From Enterococcus sp. DIV0660C (GTDB lineage: Bacteria; Bacillota; Bacilli; Lactobacillales; Enterococcaceae): a stretch of 64,000 nt of DNA. The notes beneath the pieces were generated by a model that ran no database searches, was not told where the DNA came from, and saw only the letters and a list, made by a program, of their open reading frames with translations. The position numbers and the translations under genes are program-made. The stretch covers positions 1-64,000 of the forward strand of contig NZ_JAFLWA010000008.1 in the NCBI RefSeq assembly GCF_017316125.1, written 5' to 3'. This document shows positions 7,800 to 17,244 of this stretch, one piece after another; position 1 is the first letter of the stretch; the number at the start of each line of letters is the position of its first letter.

Positions 7800-9093
7800 A
7801 TCTTTTTTGATTTCTTATTTGATTTTTCTTGCCAAAGGAAACATCTTGAAACTCCGCAAAAAACTGCTGGTTGTTTTTTGTTTTCCGCAAGAAACGAATC
7901 AATTGCTCCGTGTATTCTAAAGAATCACCAATCATATTTTTACGTAATTTCCAAATTTCTTCTAATTGTGTACTTGGAATTAGCAATTCTTCTTTACGCG
8001 TTCCTGATTTTTTGATGTCGATTGCTGGGAAGATTCTTCTTTCTGCTAATTCACGTGACAATTGAAGTTCAAGATTTCCCGTTCCTTTGAACTCTTCATA
8101 GATGACATCATCCATTCGACTGCCCGTATCTACCAGAGCAGTTGCTAGGATTGTTAAGCTCCCACCTTCTTCGATATTACGTGCTGCTCCAAAAAATTTC
8201 TTTGGTTTATACAACGCAGCTGGGTCAATTCCTCCACTTAAGGTTCTACCACTTGGCGGAACCACTAAGTTATAGGCTCTAGCAAGTCGTGTGATACTGT
8301 CCATTAAAATAACAACGTCTCGTTTATCTTCAACCAACCGCATTGCACGTTCTAAGACTAATTCTGCGACACGTGTATGATTTTGTGGTTGCAAATCAAA
8401 TGTTGAAGATACCACATCTCCTTTTACGCTACGTTCTAAGTCAGTCACTTCTTCCGGTCGTTCATCAATTAATAAAACAATCAATTCAACATCAGGATAG
8501 TTCTCCGTGATACCATTAGCAATTTCTTTTAAGACCGTTGTTTTTCCTGCTTTTGGTGGCGCAACGATTAGCCCACGTTGGCCAAAACCGACAGGAGAAA
8601 AAATATCAATCATTCGTGTGGATAATCGATTAGTGGTTGTTTCTAATGTTAACTGTTCTTGTGGGTAAAGAGGTGTTAATGCTGGAAAATGAGGTCGTTC
8701 TTTTGCTTCTTCTGGATCTTTTCCATTGACACTTTCGACATGCATCAATCCATAATAACGTTCTGATTCTTTTGGTGGGCGGGCTTTTCCAGCAACTTTA
8801 TCCCCATTTCGCAAACCGAAACGGCGTATCTGTGAAGCGGAAATATAGATGTCTTCTACACTTGGACCATAATTGATTGGACGTAAAAATCCATACCCAT
8901 CTTGTCCTACGATATCTAAAATTCCTTCCATATAATAGAACCCTTGCTTTTCTGCTTGCGCACGAATCACAGAGAGAGAGAGTTCCTTTTTATTCATTTT
9001 ACTGTAATAAGGAATTTTAAAATCCTTGGCATAGCTATAAATTTCTTTTAATGTTTTATTTTCTAGCTCCGCCATTGTCAAATAGTCGCTCAT
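7798..9093 (-). CDS. rho: Transcription termination factor Rho
   Basis: 431-residue hexameric RNA-dependent ATPase that ends transcription of untranslated RNA. Seen: N-terminal Rho-N helical domain (1-45), an OB-fold RNA-binding domain with GYGFLRP (67-72), Walker [10 protein letters not shown] (178-186), Walker [17 protein letters not shown], and the Q-loop/R-loop region [20 protein letters not shown]. The ATG overlaps the murA stop by four bases, so translation is probably coupled. In many firmicutes Rho is dispensable and suppresses antisense transcription. Gene order murA-rho-rpmE2 resembles that of other Bacillota. Confidence 0.98.
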   Translation of the reverse strand: MSDYLTMAELENKTLKEIYSYAKDFKIPYYSKMNKKELSLSVIRAQAEKQGFYYMEGILDIVGQDGYGFLRPINYGPSVEDIYISASQIRRFGLRNGDKVAGKARPPKESERYYGLMHVESVNGKDPEEAKERPHFPALTPLYPQEQLTLETTTNRLSTRMIDIFSPVGFGQRGLIVAPPKAGKTTVLKEIANGITENYPDVELIVLLIDERPEEVTDLERSVKGDVVSSTFDLQPQNHTRVAELVLERAMRLVEDKRDVVILMDSITRLARAYNLVVPPSGRTLSGGIDPAALYKPKKFFGAARNIEEGGSLTILATALVDTGSRMDDVIYEEFKGTGNLELQLSRELAERRIFPAIDIKKSGTRKEELLIPSTQLEEIWKLRKNMIGDSLEYTEQLIRFLRKTKNNQQFFAEFQDVSFGKKNQIRNQKR

Positions 9094-10361
9094 TCAGCCT
9101 CCACTTCCTCAATCATTTCAATTGATGCACCTAACGCGGTTAGTTTTTCGATAATGTGATCATATCCACGTAGAATATATTCGATATTATAGATTGTAGT
9201 CGTTCCTTCTGCTAGCAATCCAGCAATAACTAAACAAGCCCCTGCACGAAGATCCGATGCTACGACTTCTGCACCATGTAACTTACTTGGACCATTGACA
9301 ATGATCATGTTTCCTTCAACTGAAATATCTGCACCCATTCGCGCTAACTCTGGTACGTGATTGACGCGTTTCGCATAAATCGTGTCGATAATTTCTGCAG
9401 TGCCAGATGTCATTAATAACAATGGAGTCAAAGGTTGTTGCAAATCTGTCGCAAAACCTGGATATGGATAAGTCATCACATTCACTGCTTTCAAATCAGT
9501 CGATGGATAAACTTCGATTTCATCTTCGCTGATTTTCATTTTGACACCAATTTCTTGTAACTTAGCAATGAAGCTTTCGAGATGTTCAAAAATAACGTTT
9601 TTTACTTTTATTCCATTCCCAGCAGCTGCTGCAAGAGCTAAGTATGTTCCCGCTTCGATTCGGTCAGGAATCATGAAATGACGACAACCATGTAATTCTT
9701 CGACACCATCAATACGGATAATGTCCGTACCCGCGCCGCGTACTTTTGCTCCCATGTTGTTCAATAACGTCGCAACATCAATAATTTCTGGTTCACGAGC
9801 CGCATTTTCAATGATTGTTTGCCCTTTTGCTTTTACTGCCGCAAGCATGATATTGATTGTTGCGCCTACGGAGACTACATCCATGAAAATTCGATTTCCT
9901 TGCATTTGGTCATTTTTAGTTCGCAAATACATCGCGCCATGCTCATTCGTAACTTGTACACCTAGCGCCTCGAATCCTTTAACATGTAAATCAATTGGTC
10001 TTGGGCCTAAATAACAGCCACCAGGTAAACCAACTACAGCTTCACCAAATTTTCCTAATAATGTTCCCATAAAATAGTACGATGCACGTAAACTATTGAT
10101 TTTTCCATTTGGCATTGGCACAGATACGATTTCTGTTGGATCAATTTCTAATACGTTATTTGAAAAAGTAATCTTTGCACCCATAATTTCTAAAATTTCA
10201 ATTAACGAATGAACATCCTGAATATCAGGGACACCTTCTAAAATCACTGGGGAATTTGCTAAAATAGCTGCTGGAATCAATGCCACTGCACTATTTTTTG
10301 CCCCACTAATCGTTACTTCACCTGTTAGTGAACGGCCACCATTGATAACGATTTTCTTCAT
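9090..10361 (-). CDS. murA: UDP-N-acetylglucosamine 1-carboxyvinyltransferase
   Basis: 423-residue cytoplasmic enzyme that adds enolpyruvate from PEP to UDP-GlcNAc, the first committed step of peptidoglycan synthesis. Visible landmarks: Lys22-Asn23 in SGAKNSA, and the flexible loop [13 protein letters not shown] with the catalytic Cys116, the residue attacked by fosfomycin. Gram-positives usually have two paralogues; the position beside rho and near fba matches the second (MurAB/MurZ) copy. The ATG at 10361 is chosen over the GTG nine bases earlier, because AGGTGG sits five bases before it. The stop overlaps rho. Confidence 0.96.
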   Translation of the reverse strand: MKKIVINGGRSLTGEVTISGAKNSAVALIPAAILANSPVILEGVPDIQDVHSLIEILEIMGAKITFSNNVLEIDPTEIVSVPMPNGKINSLRASYYFMGTLLGKFGEAVVGLPGGCYLGPRPIDLHVKGFEALGVQVTNEHGAMYLRTKNDQMQGNRIFMDVVSVGATINIMLAAVKAKGQTIIENAAREPEIIDVATLLNNMGAKVRGAGTDIIRIDGVEELHGCRHFMIPDRIEAGTYLALAAAAGNGIKVKNVIFEHLESFIAKLQEIGVKMKISEDEIEVYPSTDLKAVNVMTYPYPGFATDLQQPLTPLLLMTSGTAEIIDTIYAKRVNHVPELARMGADISVEGNMIIVNGPSKLHGAEVVASDLRAGACLVIAGLLAEGTTTIYNIEYILRGYDHIIEKLTALGASIEMIEEVEAE

Positions 10362-10397
10362 AAAATCCACCTATTCTTAATTTATTCATACTCGTTA

Positions 10398-10406
10398 ATT
10401 TTACCA
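10398..10406 (-). promoter_or_regulatory. Extended -10 promoter of murA-rho
   Basis: Minus strand TGGTAAAAT, an extended -10 element, with a weak -35 (TTTTGA, 17-base spacer). It lies about 37 bases before the murA ATG. Confidence 0.5.
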
Positions 10407-10485
10407 TAGACTGTCATTTTTCAAAAGCTTGGGACTGTACCAGTACATAAACAACTTTTTTTGTCCTTTTCAACCGCTTTTTTCA

Positions 10486-10518
10486 CAAAAAAAAGACTGA
10501 AAAATAAGTTTTCAGTCT
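10486..10518 (-). terminator. Intrinsic terminator after the ROK kinase gene
   Basis: A 10-bp stem (AGACTGAAAA / TTTTCAGTCT) with a five-base loop and eight T residues on the minus strand. It lies 64 bases beyond the ROK gene stop and closes the sugar-uptake operon. Confidence 0.82.
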
Positions 10519-10581
10519 GCTTTCTATTTGGCAATTTAAACTACTATTCTCGAACATTCTTTAAATAGCCAAAGACTTGAT

Positions 10582-11514
10582 TCATTTTGTCACTTGACGA
10601 TGGATTTGATAAACAGCCCCGATCATCCCTGCATCATTTTTTAATTTGGCTGGGCGAACAGCAGCAATCGTTTTATCTTTAAGGTAATGAATTGATTGAT
10701 GTCGATCCATCAGTTCTTCCAAACGTTTTTGAAAGCGCTGATTAAATTGCTCATTTGAACTGATTCCTCCACCGAATAAAATCAGTTCTGGATCAAAGCA
10801 GCTAATTAGATTCAACATTCCCACAGCCAAATCTGTTAAAAATTGTTCTACTGTGTTGATTGCTAATGCTTCACCTTCTGCCTCTTTTTGGAAAATTTCT
10901 CGAGCATCTAAAAGCATCGGTGCAGCTACATCTGACTTTTTTTGGCTCAAATTATATTGATAGCAAAGTCCGCCAACAGTTGCTGCTCGCTTGTTCCACG
11001 AAACTTCTTCAATATCTCCTTCTGCTGGTAATTGATCAATGATACTCCAGCCAAATTCACCGGCCATGCCGTGAGCGCCTCGAAAAACTTCCCCATTGAG
11101 TACGATTCCGCCACCAATGCCGGTTCCCAAAACAATACATAAATAATTTTCCAAGCCTTGTGCATTCCCAATCCAATGTTCGGCAATCGCTGCAGCATTA
11201 GCATCATTTTCGACAGAAACGGGTAAACCAGTCAGTCGTTCTAGTTCCAGTTTGATATTAGCCCCATAAAAAGGTCTAATTGCACCAGCTGTAAGCATGA
11301 ATCCATCTTTTTGGATAATTCCTGGTACACTAATGCCAATTCCCTCAATTTTTTCATATCGTTTCTGAGCATCTTTCACGATTCCATCTAGCTCAACCAA
11401 AAAATCTGCCAACTGATAATTTGTCGGAATGACTGATTTTTCTAAAATAGTTCCAGTTTCATCTAGAACACCATATTTCACAGTTGTTCCACCAATATCA
11501 AATCCTACATACAT
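10582..11514 (-). CDS. ROK-family sugar kinase, likely beta-glucoside kinase
   Basis: 310-residue ASKHA-fold kinase. Seen: phosphate-1 motif FDIGGTTVKYG (5-15), VENDANAAAIAEHW, LGTGIGGGIVLNGEVFRGAHGMAGEFG and a C-terminal adenosine loop ILFGGGISSNEQF. The ROK zinc motif (CxCGxxGCxE) and the adjacent His are absent; that region reads WSIIDQLPAEGDIEEV. ROK kinases of this zinc-less kind include BglK beta-glucoside kinases that phosphorylate cellobiose or gentiobiose at C6 of the non-reducing glucose. With an ABC importer and a 6-phospho-beta-glucosidase-like GH1 in the same island, that role is the best inference. Glucokinase or N-acetylhexosamine kinase remain possible. It starts four bases after the DUF624 stop. 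Confidence 0.8.
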   Translation of the reverse strand: MYVGFDIGGTTVKYGVLDETGTILEKSVIPTNYQLADFLVELDGIVKDAQKRYEKIEGIGISVPGIIQKDGFMLTAGAIRPFYGANIKLELERLTGLPVSVENDANAAAIAEHWIGNAQGLENYLCIVLGTGIGGGIVLNGEVFRGAHGMAGEFGWSIIDQLPAEGDIEEVSWNKRAATVGGLCYQYNLSQKKSDVAAPMLLDAREIFQKEAEGEALAINTVEQFLTDLAVGMLNLISCFDPELILFGGGISSNEQFNQRFQKRLEELMDRHQSIHYLKDKTIAAVRPAKLKNDAGMIGAVYQIHRQVTK

Positions 11515-11518
11515 ATGA

Positions 11519-12145
11519 TCAACTTCCCTCTTCTAAATTCTCGTACGAATGAAAAACGTTCAATAATAACTTTGCTTTGATAAAAATGACTGTACCGATT
11601 CCCAAAAAGAGCCATACAAATAATAAACTTGGCAAATAAAGAGGAACCAGTATCCCTCCACCAATTGTTATAAAAAATAATAGGATACTAACCGGTAAAT
11701 GTTTTAGTGATAAGACGAACGCATTGATCGCTGTTCCTGATAAATTATTTTCAAAACGAGCGATTAACGGAAACAAATATAGTCCCATCAGAACAAGCAA
11801 TGTGATCAATGACATTACTAAATAATAGGCGATTTTATTTCCAAGCAATAAAGGTTGGATAAAAGGTAGCAGGAAAAAACTCCCCCCACTTACGCCCAGA
11901 ATCAGCATCCACATTTTCGTTGCCAAAACAAAATTTTGTTTAAACTGATGACCATATTCTTTATACAAAATGCCTTCTTTATGATCAACCATTTTGTAAG
12001 CAGTTCCATAAGTGCTAGCTATTGCCGCACCAATTGTGATTATCGGTAAACAGGAAAGTAAAAAAATAATTGTTAGTAATAGCACTTGATAAATTCGTTG
12101 CATTCCTTCGTAAATTTTACCTTCCGTACTAAAAATCTTTTGCAT
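11519..12145 (-). CDS. YesL-like DUF624 membrane protein
   Basis: 208-residue membrane protein with about five or six transmembrane segments and the DUF624/YesL signature LPIITIGAAIASTYGTAYKM after TM1. Genes of this family sit next to ABC transporters for complex oligosaccharides (YesL-type, LplB/YtcP partners) in Bacillota; the molecular role is unknown. The frame is open further upstream, but the ATG at 12145 has a clear AGGAGGT six bases away. It lies between the binding-protein gene and the ROK kinase gene and is separated from the former by a strong hairpin. Confidence 0.85.
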   Translation of the reverse strand: MQKIFSTEGKIYEGMQRIYQVLLLTIIFLLSCLPIITIGAAIASTYGTAYKMVDHKEGILYKEYGHQFKQNFVLATKMWMLILGVSGGSFFLLPFIQPLLLGNKIAYYLVMSLITLLVLMGLYLFPLIARFENNLSGTAINAFVLSLKHLPVSILLFFITIGGGILVPLYLPSLLFVWLFLGIGTVIFIKAKLLLNVFHSYENLEEGS

Positions 12146-12476
12146 TTTTTTACCTCCTAAATGATCCTGTTCACACAAATGAAAAGGTTGTCTCAACTAG
12201 AAAAATTTTTCATTGCTCCAATTTTAGCTTTTCGCCACAAGCTAATTCAGTCATTTTGCTTCCACTAAAAATCATTACACTCATTTTGATTTTTTGAACG
12301 TTTTTAGCCGTCATTCACCTAGCTTATGTAGCCTCAAACTATTTGAACAATCTCTGCTAGTTTCGTAGGTGTTCGCAGATACATTTTTTCAAAAAGAAGT
12401 TGAACTTCTCGAAAATTTGATGAATCTATTTTTGAGAAGTTCTTTTTTTCTTAAGTCTTCTTTTTTGGTTTAGAGA
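12146..12476 (-). other. 331-base gap between binding-protein gene and DUF624 gene
   Basis: No ORF with a ribosome site was seen. Near the binding-protein end lies the hairpin described separately. The remainder is AT-rich; no convincing internal promoter was found. Confidence 0.6.
12402..12450. terminator. Strong intercistronic hairpin after sugar-binding-protein gene
   Basis: Arms 12402-12416 and 12428-12442 pair over 15 bp with one G-U. T or A runs flank both sides, so it can terminate in either direction. It lies 27 bases beyond the binding-protein stop, inside the operon. Such hairpins usually stabilise the binding-protein mRNA and lower expression of distal genes. Confidence 0.75.
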
Positions 12477-14120
12477 TTACATAGCTAATTTTTCTTTATT
12501 CTCTTGAATTTTCTCATTACGAACTTTATTCACATCATCGATTTTATTTTCTTCCTGGAATGTTTTGTACTTAGCTAATAAATCATCTAATTCTTTTTCA
12601 TCTTTGGCACGTAGCATACCAACTAGTGTTGTACTCCAGTTCGTTTGGATAGCACTTAAGGCACGTGCTTCTTGACTACCTGCATCTGGTCCAATGTTTT
12701 CCGTTAAGAATTGAGAAGTTAATTTGCCTTCTCCCCATTGCTGCATTTGTTTTACTGCATCAACGTAAGAATCATCGTTCATAGCTTTAAAACGGTCATG
12801 ACCAAATTGAATGAATTCACCCATTCGATAATCCAATTGCCATTTTTCTGGATCTTCTTGTTGAATTTTTCGTGCTTCATCTGTCCATTGTACTTTATCG
12901 CCATCTTTTGTATACGTTTCGCCCTCGACCCCAAAGTTCGTTAACATTTGTCCATCATCACTTAGCAAATAAGTAAATAATTGAATTGCTTTTGCAGGAT
13001 CTTGGCAATTTTTACCAATATAGTTGATCATCCAACCAGAGATACCCGCTTGTGTTAACGTTGGATCATTCCCTTTGGTGCTTTGAATTCCGTCAACTGC
13101 AATGTACTCCGAATCAGGATTAGCCGCTTTGAATGTTTGGAGCGGGATACCTTGATTAACAAATGAACCGATCATCACAGCACCATATTTACCAGTTTGT
13201 AACTTTTCTTTGAATTTATCACCATCATCTGTAAACGTATCATCTGAAATATTTCCATCTTCATGAACTTGGCGGAATGCTTTGACCCATTTAATGTAAT
13301 CTTCATCTAAATTACGATCATAGTAATCATCCCCATCCGTATAAGGAACACCTAACATATCTTGAACCACACTATCCATTGAACCATTTGACGAACCATC
13401 TTTGGCAAAGTCATTGAACCCAAATGGGATCAATTCAGGAAACTGTTCTTTGATTTTCTTCATTCCAGCAACAAAACCATCTGGTGTAGTGAAATCTGGT
13501 TTGCCAATTGCTTCATAGACATCTTTTCGAATAATGAATGCATCCCGGGCAAAGATGTCGCCACTGTCAAAATCTTTTTGAACATTTGAATAGTCTGGAT
13601 AACCATAGGATTTTCCATCTGAAAGTTTATACCAATTTAATGTTTCTTGACGTGCCACCTGATTGAAATACGGATCATATGTTTCTGCTAAGTCTTGTAA
13701 TGGAAGCGCCCAAGAATTGGCTTTTCTAGCTACTTGTGAATTTGAATCAAAGACAGTCACGATATCTGGCATGTCTCCACCAGCAAAATAAGTATTTAAT
13801 TTTGTATCATCACCTGTGATGAATTTAATATCAATATTCAAGTCTTCTTTTACTTTTTTCGTTACCATATCTTTTCCAAATTCAGTGTTCCACCAATCGG
13901 CATTAACATACCAAGTTAATTTTGTTGTTTCTTCTTTTTTATCTAATTTCCAAGCAGGTGTATCTTTCTCTGGTGTATAACGATCTTCAATTGATGGAAG
14001 CTCCACTTTTTTATTTGCTGATGCTTCTTCTTTGCTATTGCCACAAGCACCTAAAGCTAGTAACACCGTACTCGTTAATGCCAACATACCAACAACTTTT
14101 TTCTTTGAGACTCCAAACAT
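12477..14120 (-). CDS. Carbohydrate ABC transporter substrate-binding lipoprotein
   Basis: 547-residue extracellular solute-binding protein anchored by lipid: signal peptide followed by lipobox LGAC. The length and the internal features (TWYVNADWWNTEFGKDM near the N-terminus, NYIGKNCQDPAKAIQLFTYL near the C-terminal lobe) fit the LipO/LplA-like family that partners YtcP/LplB permeases and binds oligosaccharides. It lies 12 bases after the second permease gene with an AGGAGG site. The ligand is not visible; a beta-linked gluco-oligosaccharide is inferred from neighbouring GH1 and GH3 genes. Confidence 0.92.
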   Translation of the reverse strand: MFGVSKKKVVGMLALTSTVLLALGACGNSKEEASANKKVELPSIEDRYTPEKDTPAWKLDKKEETTKLTWYVNADWWNTEFGKDMVTKKVKEDLNIDIKFITGDDTKLNTYFAGGDMPDIVTVFDSNSQVARKANSWALPLQDLAETYDPYFNQVARQETLNWYKLSDGKSYGYPDYSNVQKDFDSGDIFARDAFIIRKDVYEAIGKPDFTTPDGFVAGMKKIKEQFPELIPFGFNDFAKDGSSNGSMDSVVQDMLGVPYTDGDDYYDRNLDEDYIKWVKAFRQVHEDGNISDDTFTDDGDKFKEKLQTGKYGAVMIGSFVNQGIPLQTFKAANPDSEYIAVDGIQSTKGNDPTLTQAGISGWMINYIGKNCQDPAKAIQLFTYLLSDDGQMLTNFGVEGETYTKDGDKVQWTDEARKIQQEDPEKWQLDYRMGEFIQFGHDRFKAMNDDSYVDAVKQMQQWGEGKLTSQFLTENIGPDAGSQEARALSAIQTNWSTTLVGMLRAKDEKELDDLLAKYKTFQEENKIDDVNKVRNEKIQENKEKLAM

Positions 14121-14132
14121 TAATTATTCCTC

Positions 14133-15050
14133 CTATTCTTTGACTGCCCCAAGCATCATGCCTGAGATAAAATGTTTTTGTAGCAATGGATAGATGATTA
14201 AAATTGGAACGGTCGTAACAACGATCGTTGCCAATTGTACTCCTTTAGATGTGGTACTGATTTCAACAGCAGCATTCAAGCCTTGTTGCGAAGCTGCCTG
14301 AGATTGCGTAATGATTTCATAAAGCTTCATTTGTAGTGGATACAGTGCTTTGTCCGTCACATACAGTTTTGCTGTCATAAAATCATTCCATTGCCAGACA
14401 CCGTGAAAGAGTGCAATTGTTGCAAGTGCTGGCTTTGATAATGGCACAAAGATTTTTAAGAAAACACCCCAATCACTTGCACCATCAATTTTTGCTGACT
14501 CTTCTAGTGAAGTTGGCACATCACGGAAAAAATTCATTAGAATAATAACATCGTAGTAAGATAACAATGCTGGGATAATATAAACCCAAAAAGTATTCAA
14601 CAAGCCTAAAGATTTAATCAATAAATAGGTTGGGATCATCCCCCCAGAGAAAAACATCGTAATAATTCCCATTGTCGAATAAAGATTACGACCTTTTAAA
14701 TTACGTTTAGACAAAGCATAGGCCATAATTGCACAAAAAGCCGTATGTGCTAATACACCAAGAACCGTCTTTCCAATTGAGATAATCAATGCCTGCCACA
14801 TGGAAGAATCACCAAGGACTTTACGATAGTTATCCATCGAGATCTCCGAAGGCCAAAAGACAAAATCTCCTTTTGCCAAAGCATCACTTGAAGCAAAAGA
14901 GGAAGCAACAATGTTCCAAACGGGGACGATAATCATGATTGTGAAAACTAGTAAAAGTAACACATTAACAAAATTAAAGATTTTACTGTCTTTGTCTTGT
15001 ACGACATTACTCTTGGGTTTTGATAAGGATAATTTTCTTTTTTCCAACAT
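14133..15050 (-). CDS. Carbohydrate ABC transporter permease (YtcP/MalG type)
   Basis: 305-residue inner-membrane permease with six predicted transmembrane segments. The cytoplasmic EAA loop, the docking site for the ATPase, is readable as EESAKIDGASDWGVFLKIF. The C-terminus HFISGMMLGAVKE is typical of the LplC/YtcP family. It sits between the LplB-like permease gene (13 bases upstream) and the binding-protein gene. No ATP-binding subunit is encoded in the island, so a shared MsmK-type ATPase encoded elsewhere is expected. Confidence 0.94.
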   Translation of the reverse strand: MLEKRKLSLSKPKSNVVQDKDSKIFNFVNVLLLLVFTIMIIVPVWNIVASSFASSDALAKGDFVFWPSEISMDNYRKVLGDSSMWQALIISIGKTVLGVLAHTAFCAIMAYALSKRNLKGRNLYSTMGIITMFFSGGMIPTYLLIKSLGLLNTFWVYIIPALLSYYDVIILMNFFRDVPTSLEESAKIDGASDWGVFLKIFVPLSKPALATIALFHGVWQWNDFMTAKLYVTDKALYPLQMKLYEIITQSQAASQQGLNAAVEISTTSKGVQLATIVVTTVPILIIYPLLQKHFISGMMLGAVKE

Positions 15051-15063
15051 TTTTACTCCTTTC

Positions 15064-16041
15064 TTATAAAACTGACTGATTATCGTTTAATTTCTTAGTA
15101 ACGATATTCGTTGCAACTAGCAAAATAACTGAAATGATTGAAATCCCTAATCCAACAGCCGTTGCGTAAGAAAAATCCCCCTGCATCAAACCAACGCGAT
15201 AAACATACGAATTGATTACTTCTGCTTTAGGTTGGTTTTGTGAGTTCATTAAAACCAATGTCTGGTCTAAATTCGAATTAAATAAACCGCTTACACTAAG
15301 GATCAAGTTTAACGAAATAATATTTCGGATCATGGGAATCGTAATACTCCATATTTGGCTCATTCGAGTGGCGCCATCCATTTTTGCTGCTTCATAATAT
15401 GTGGGATCAATTCGTGACATCGTCGCAAGGTACAAAATCGTTCCCCACCCGGCTTCTTTCCAAACATCAGATAAAGAAGCGATCCACCAGTATTTTCCCG
15501 CATCTAACATATGGTTTTGTTTCGCTTGGATACCAATAAAATTCAAAAGCTCATTGATCATTCCGTTGGAAGAAAACCAAGTAATCAACATTCCCCCGAG
15601 TATGATCCAAGAAAGAAAGTGTGGTAAGTAAGAAATCGTTTGGATCGTCCGTTTAAAGACGCTATCTCTTAATTCATAAATCATCACTGCTATAATAATC
15701 GGTAAGACAAAACCAAAAGCTAGTTTTAAGCCACTGATTCCTAACGTATTGACTACTGATTGCCAGAAATATTTATCTGCCATAATAATTTTAAAGTTTT
15801 CAAGACCCACCCATTGTGCACTTTCAATCGTATCAATCACTGTATAATTTTTAAAAGCAATCACTAATCCGTAGATGGGAATAAAGCTGAATATAATCAT
15901 GTAGACAATACCTGGAATCGCCATCGATTGTAGTTGCCACTGACGGCCAAAATTTCGAAACCATTTCTTAATACGAACGCCCAGTGCTGGTTTTATTTTT
16001 GCTTCCAACTGATTTTCCTCCTCATTGTTTTTCCTTTTCAA
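15064..16041 (-). CDS. Carbohydrate ABC transporter permease (LplB/MalF type)
   Basis: 325-residue membrane permease with a basic cytoplasmic N-terminus, six transmembrane segments and the EAA loop YYEAAKMDGATRMSQIWSIT. LplB-like features are the N-terminal IPGIVYMIIFSFIPIYGLVIAF and the C-terminal KLNDNQSVL. It pairs with the downstream YtcP-type permease to form the channel of an oligosaccharide importer. The gene starts nine bases after the LacI regulator stop and belongs to the same operon. Confidence 0.94.
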   Translation of the reverse strand: MKRKNNEEENQLEAKIKPALGVRIKKWFRNFGRQWQLQSMAIPGIVYMIIFSFIPIYGLVIAFKNYTVIDTIESAQWVGLENFKIIMADKYFWQSVVNTLGISGLKLAFGFVLPIIIAVMIYELRDSVFKRTIQTISYLPHFLSWIILGGMLITWFSSNGMINELLNFIGIQAKQNHMLDAGKYWWIASLSDVWKEAGWGTILYLATMSRIDPTYYEAAKMDGATRMSQIWSITIPMIRNIISLNLILSVSGLFNSNLDQTLVLMNSQNQPKAEVINSYVYRVGLMQGDFSYATAVGLGISIISVILLVATNIVTKKLNDNQSVL

Positions 16042-16050
16042 TTTATTACG

Positions 16051-17070
16051 CTAACTTTTGCATTTTTTACGCAACTCCTTCGCTGTTTCTCTGGGAATCA
16101 ACTGGCAGTCTAGGCTTTTATTCTCACCAGTTTTTTGGTTATCAATCAAATGTAGTAGTTCAATAACTGCTTGACGTCCCTGCTCACGAATGGGATTTTG
16201 AATCGTCGATATCTTTGGGTTGAAATAGCGAAGTAATTCGATATCATCGAACCCAATCACACTAAAATCTTCTGGAACTGACATCGCTAAACTTTCAATT
16301 GCTTTGATCACGCCGATTGCACTCAAATCATTCCCAGCAATCCATGCTGTGGGCCAGCTATTTTTTTCTTGCGTGTTTAAGTACTGTGTCATATTGTTAA
16401 AGCTAGCTTTTTCTTCAAATAAACCTGGGATGATCCATTGTTCGTTAATCACCAAGCCAGCTTCATTCATTGTCTCTTCAAAGCCTAAATAACGTTCGTC
16501 ACTATCATAGACACCTGGATGTCCAGGTAAAAAACCAATTTTTTGATGTCCTTTTTCAATTAAATGCTGTGTCGCTAATTTCCCAGCCTTTCGAGAAGAA
16601 AAGACCACACTACTGATACTTTGGTCCTCAATTTCTCGATCCATAAAAACTGCTTTGATCCCTTCTGACTGAATCGTACCTAGTGCTTCATCATCAATCA
16701 GGTCTTCAAATCCGATAAACCCATCAACCATATTTCCTAACAGATGCGAACTGAGCACTTTTTTGTCAGAAGAAATGATCACATTCACACCATACTGATG
16801 TTTTTCTGCTTCCTTCACGATTGCTTCAATCAATGTACTAAAGTAAGGACCGATAATCGTATGCGTATAAAAACCGATCATATTCGTGTGCTTCGCTTTT
16901 AGATTTTTGCCAAATAAGTTCGGTGTATAATGCAGTTTTTTAGCCGCAGTCAGGACTTTTTCTTTTGTTTTTGGCGTTACCACGTCCACATTATTCAATG
17001 CTTTTGAAACAGTCGCAATCGAGACATTTGCTTCTTGAGCAACTTCACGAATAGTTATTCGTTCTTTCAT
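16051..17070 (-). CDS. LacI-family transcriptional regulator
   Basis: 339-residue repressor. An N-terminal LacI helix-turn-helix is visible as TIREVAQEANVSIATVSKAL, then the hinge helix VLTAAKKLHYTPN, then a periplasmic-binding-protein-like sensor domain (DLSAIGVIKAIESLAMSVPEDFSVIG). The ATG at 17070 follows GGAGGGAG; the TTG start four codons earlier lies inside that site and is rejected. It is the first gene of the importer operon. Two operator-like palindromes sit upstream, one within the promoter spacer, so self-repression and control of sugar uptake are likely, with an imported sugar or sugar phosphate as inducer. Confidence 0.94.
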   Translation of the reverse strand: MKERITIREVAQEANVSIATVSKALNNVDVVTPKTKEKVLTAAKKLHYTPNLFGKNLKAKHTNMIGFYTHTIIGPYFSTLIEAIVKEAEKHQYGVNVIISSDKKVLSSHLLGNMVDGFIGFEDLIDDEALGTIQSEGIKAVFMDREIEDQSISSVVFSSRKAGKLATQHLIEKGHQKIGFLPGHPGVYDSDERYLGFEETMNEAGLVINEQWIIPGLFEEKASFNNMTQYLNTQEKNSWPTAWIAGNDLSAIGVIKAIESLAMSVPEDFSVIGFDDIELLRYFNPKISTIQNPIREQGRQAVIELLHLIDNQKTGENKSLDCQLIPRETAKELRKKCKS

Positions 17071-17080
17071 AACTCCCTCC

Positions 17081-17100
17081 AAATAAAAACGTTTTTATTT
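17081..17100 (-). promoter_or_regulatory. LacI operator O1
   Basis: A perfect 20-base palindrome, AAATAAAAACGTTTTTATTT, with a central CG as in LacI-family operators. It overlaps the region just before the ribosome site of the lacI-like gene. A related site lies exactly 60 bases upstream. Confidence 0.75.
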
Positions 17101-17136
17101 TTCTTAAATAAGTAAAGAAGTCTTTTTTACATTCAC

Positions 17137-17165
17137 ATCATAAATAAAAACGTTTTCAAAAACAA
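17137..17165 (-). promoter_or_regulatory. Promoter of the lacI-importer operon with operator O2 in the spacer
   Basis: Minus strand TTGTTT, 17-base spacer, TATGAT. The spacer holds TTGAAAACGTTTTTATT, nearly the same core as O1 and also a 13/14 match to a cre site, so binding by the LacI regulator or by CcpA would block RNA polymerase. Centres of O1 and O2 are 60 bases apart, suited to looping or cooperative binding. Confidence 0.7.
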
Positions 17166-17203
17166 TAACTTGTCCAATTGATGGTTTTCGTTTCTCTCTT
17201 TTG

Positions 17204-17240
17204 AAAAAAAAGTCATAGTGGTACAAGCTGTACCACTATG
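17204..17240 (-). terminator. Intrinsic terminator after the GH3 gene
   Basis: A perfect 12-bp stem (CATAGTGGTACA / TGTACCACTATG) with a three-base loop, then eight T residues on the minus strand. It separates the GH1-GH3 unit from the lacI operon. Confidence 0.9.
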
Positions 17241-17244
17241 AAAA

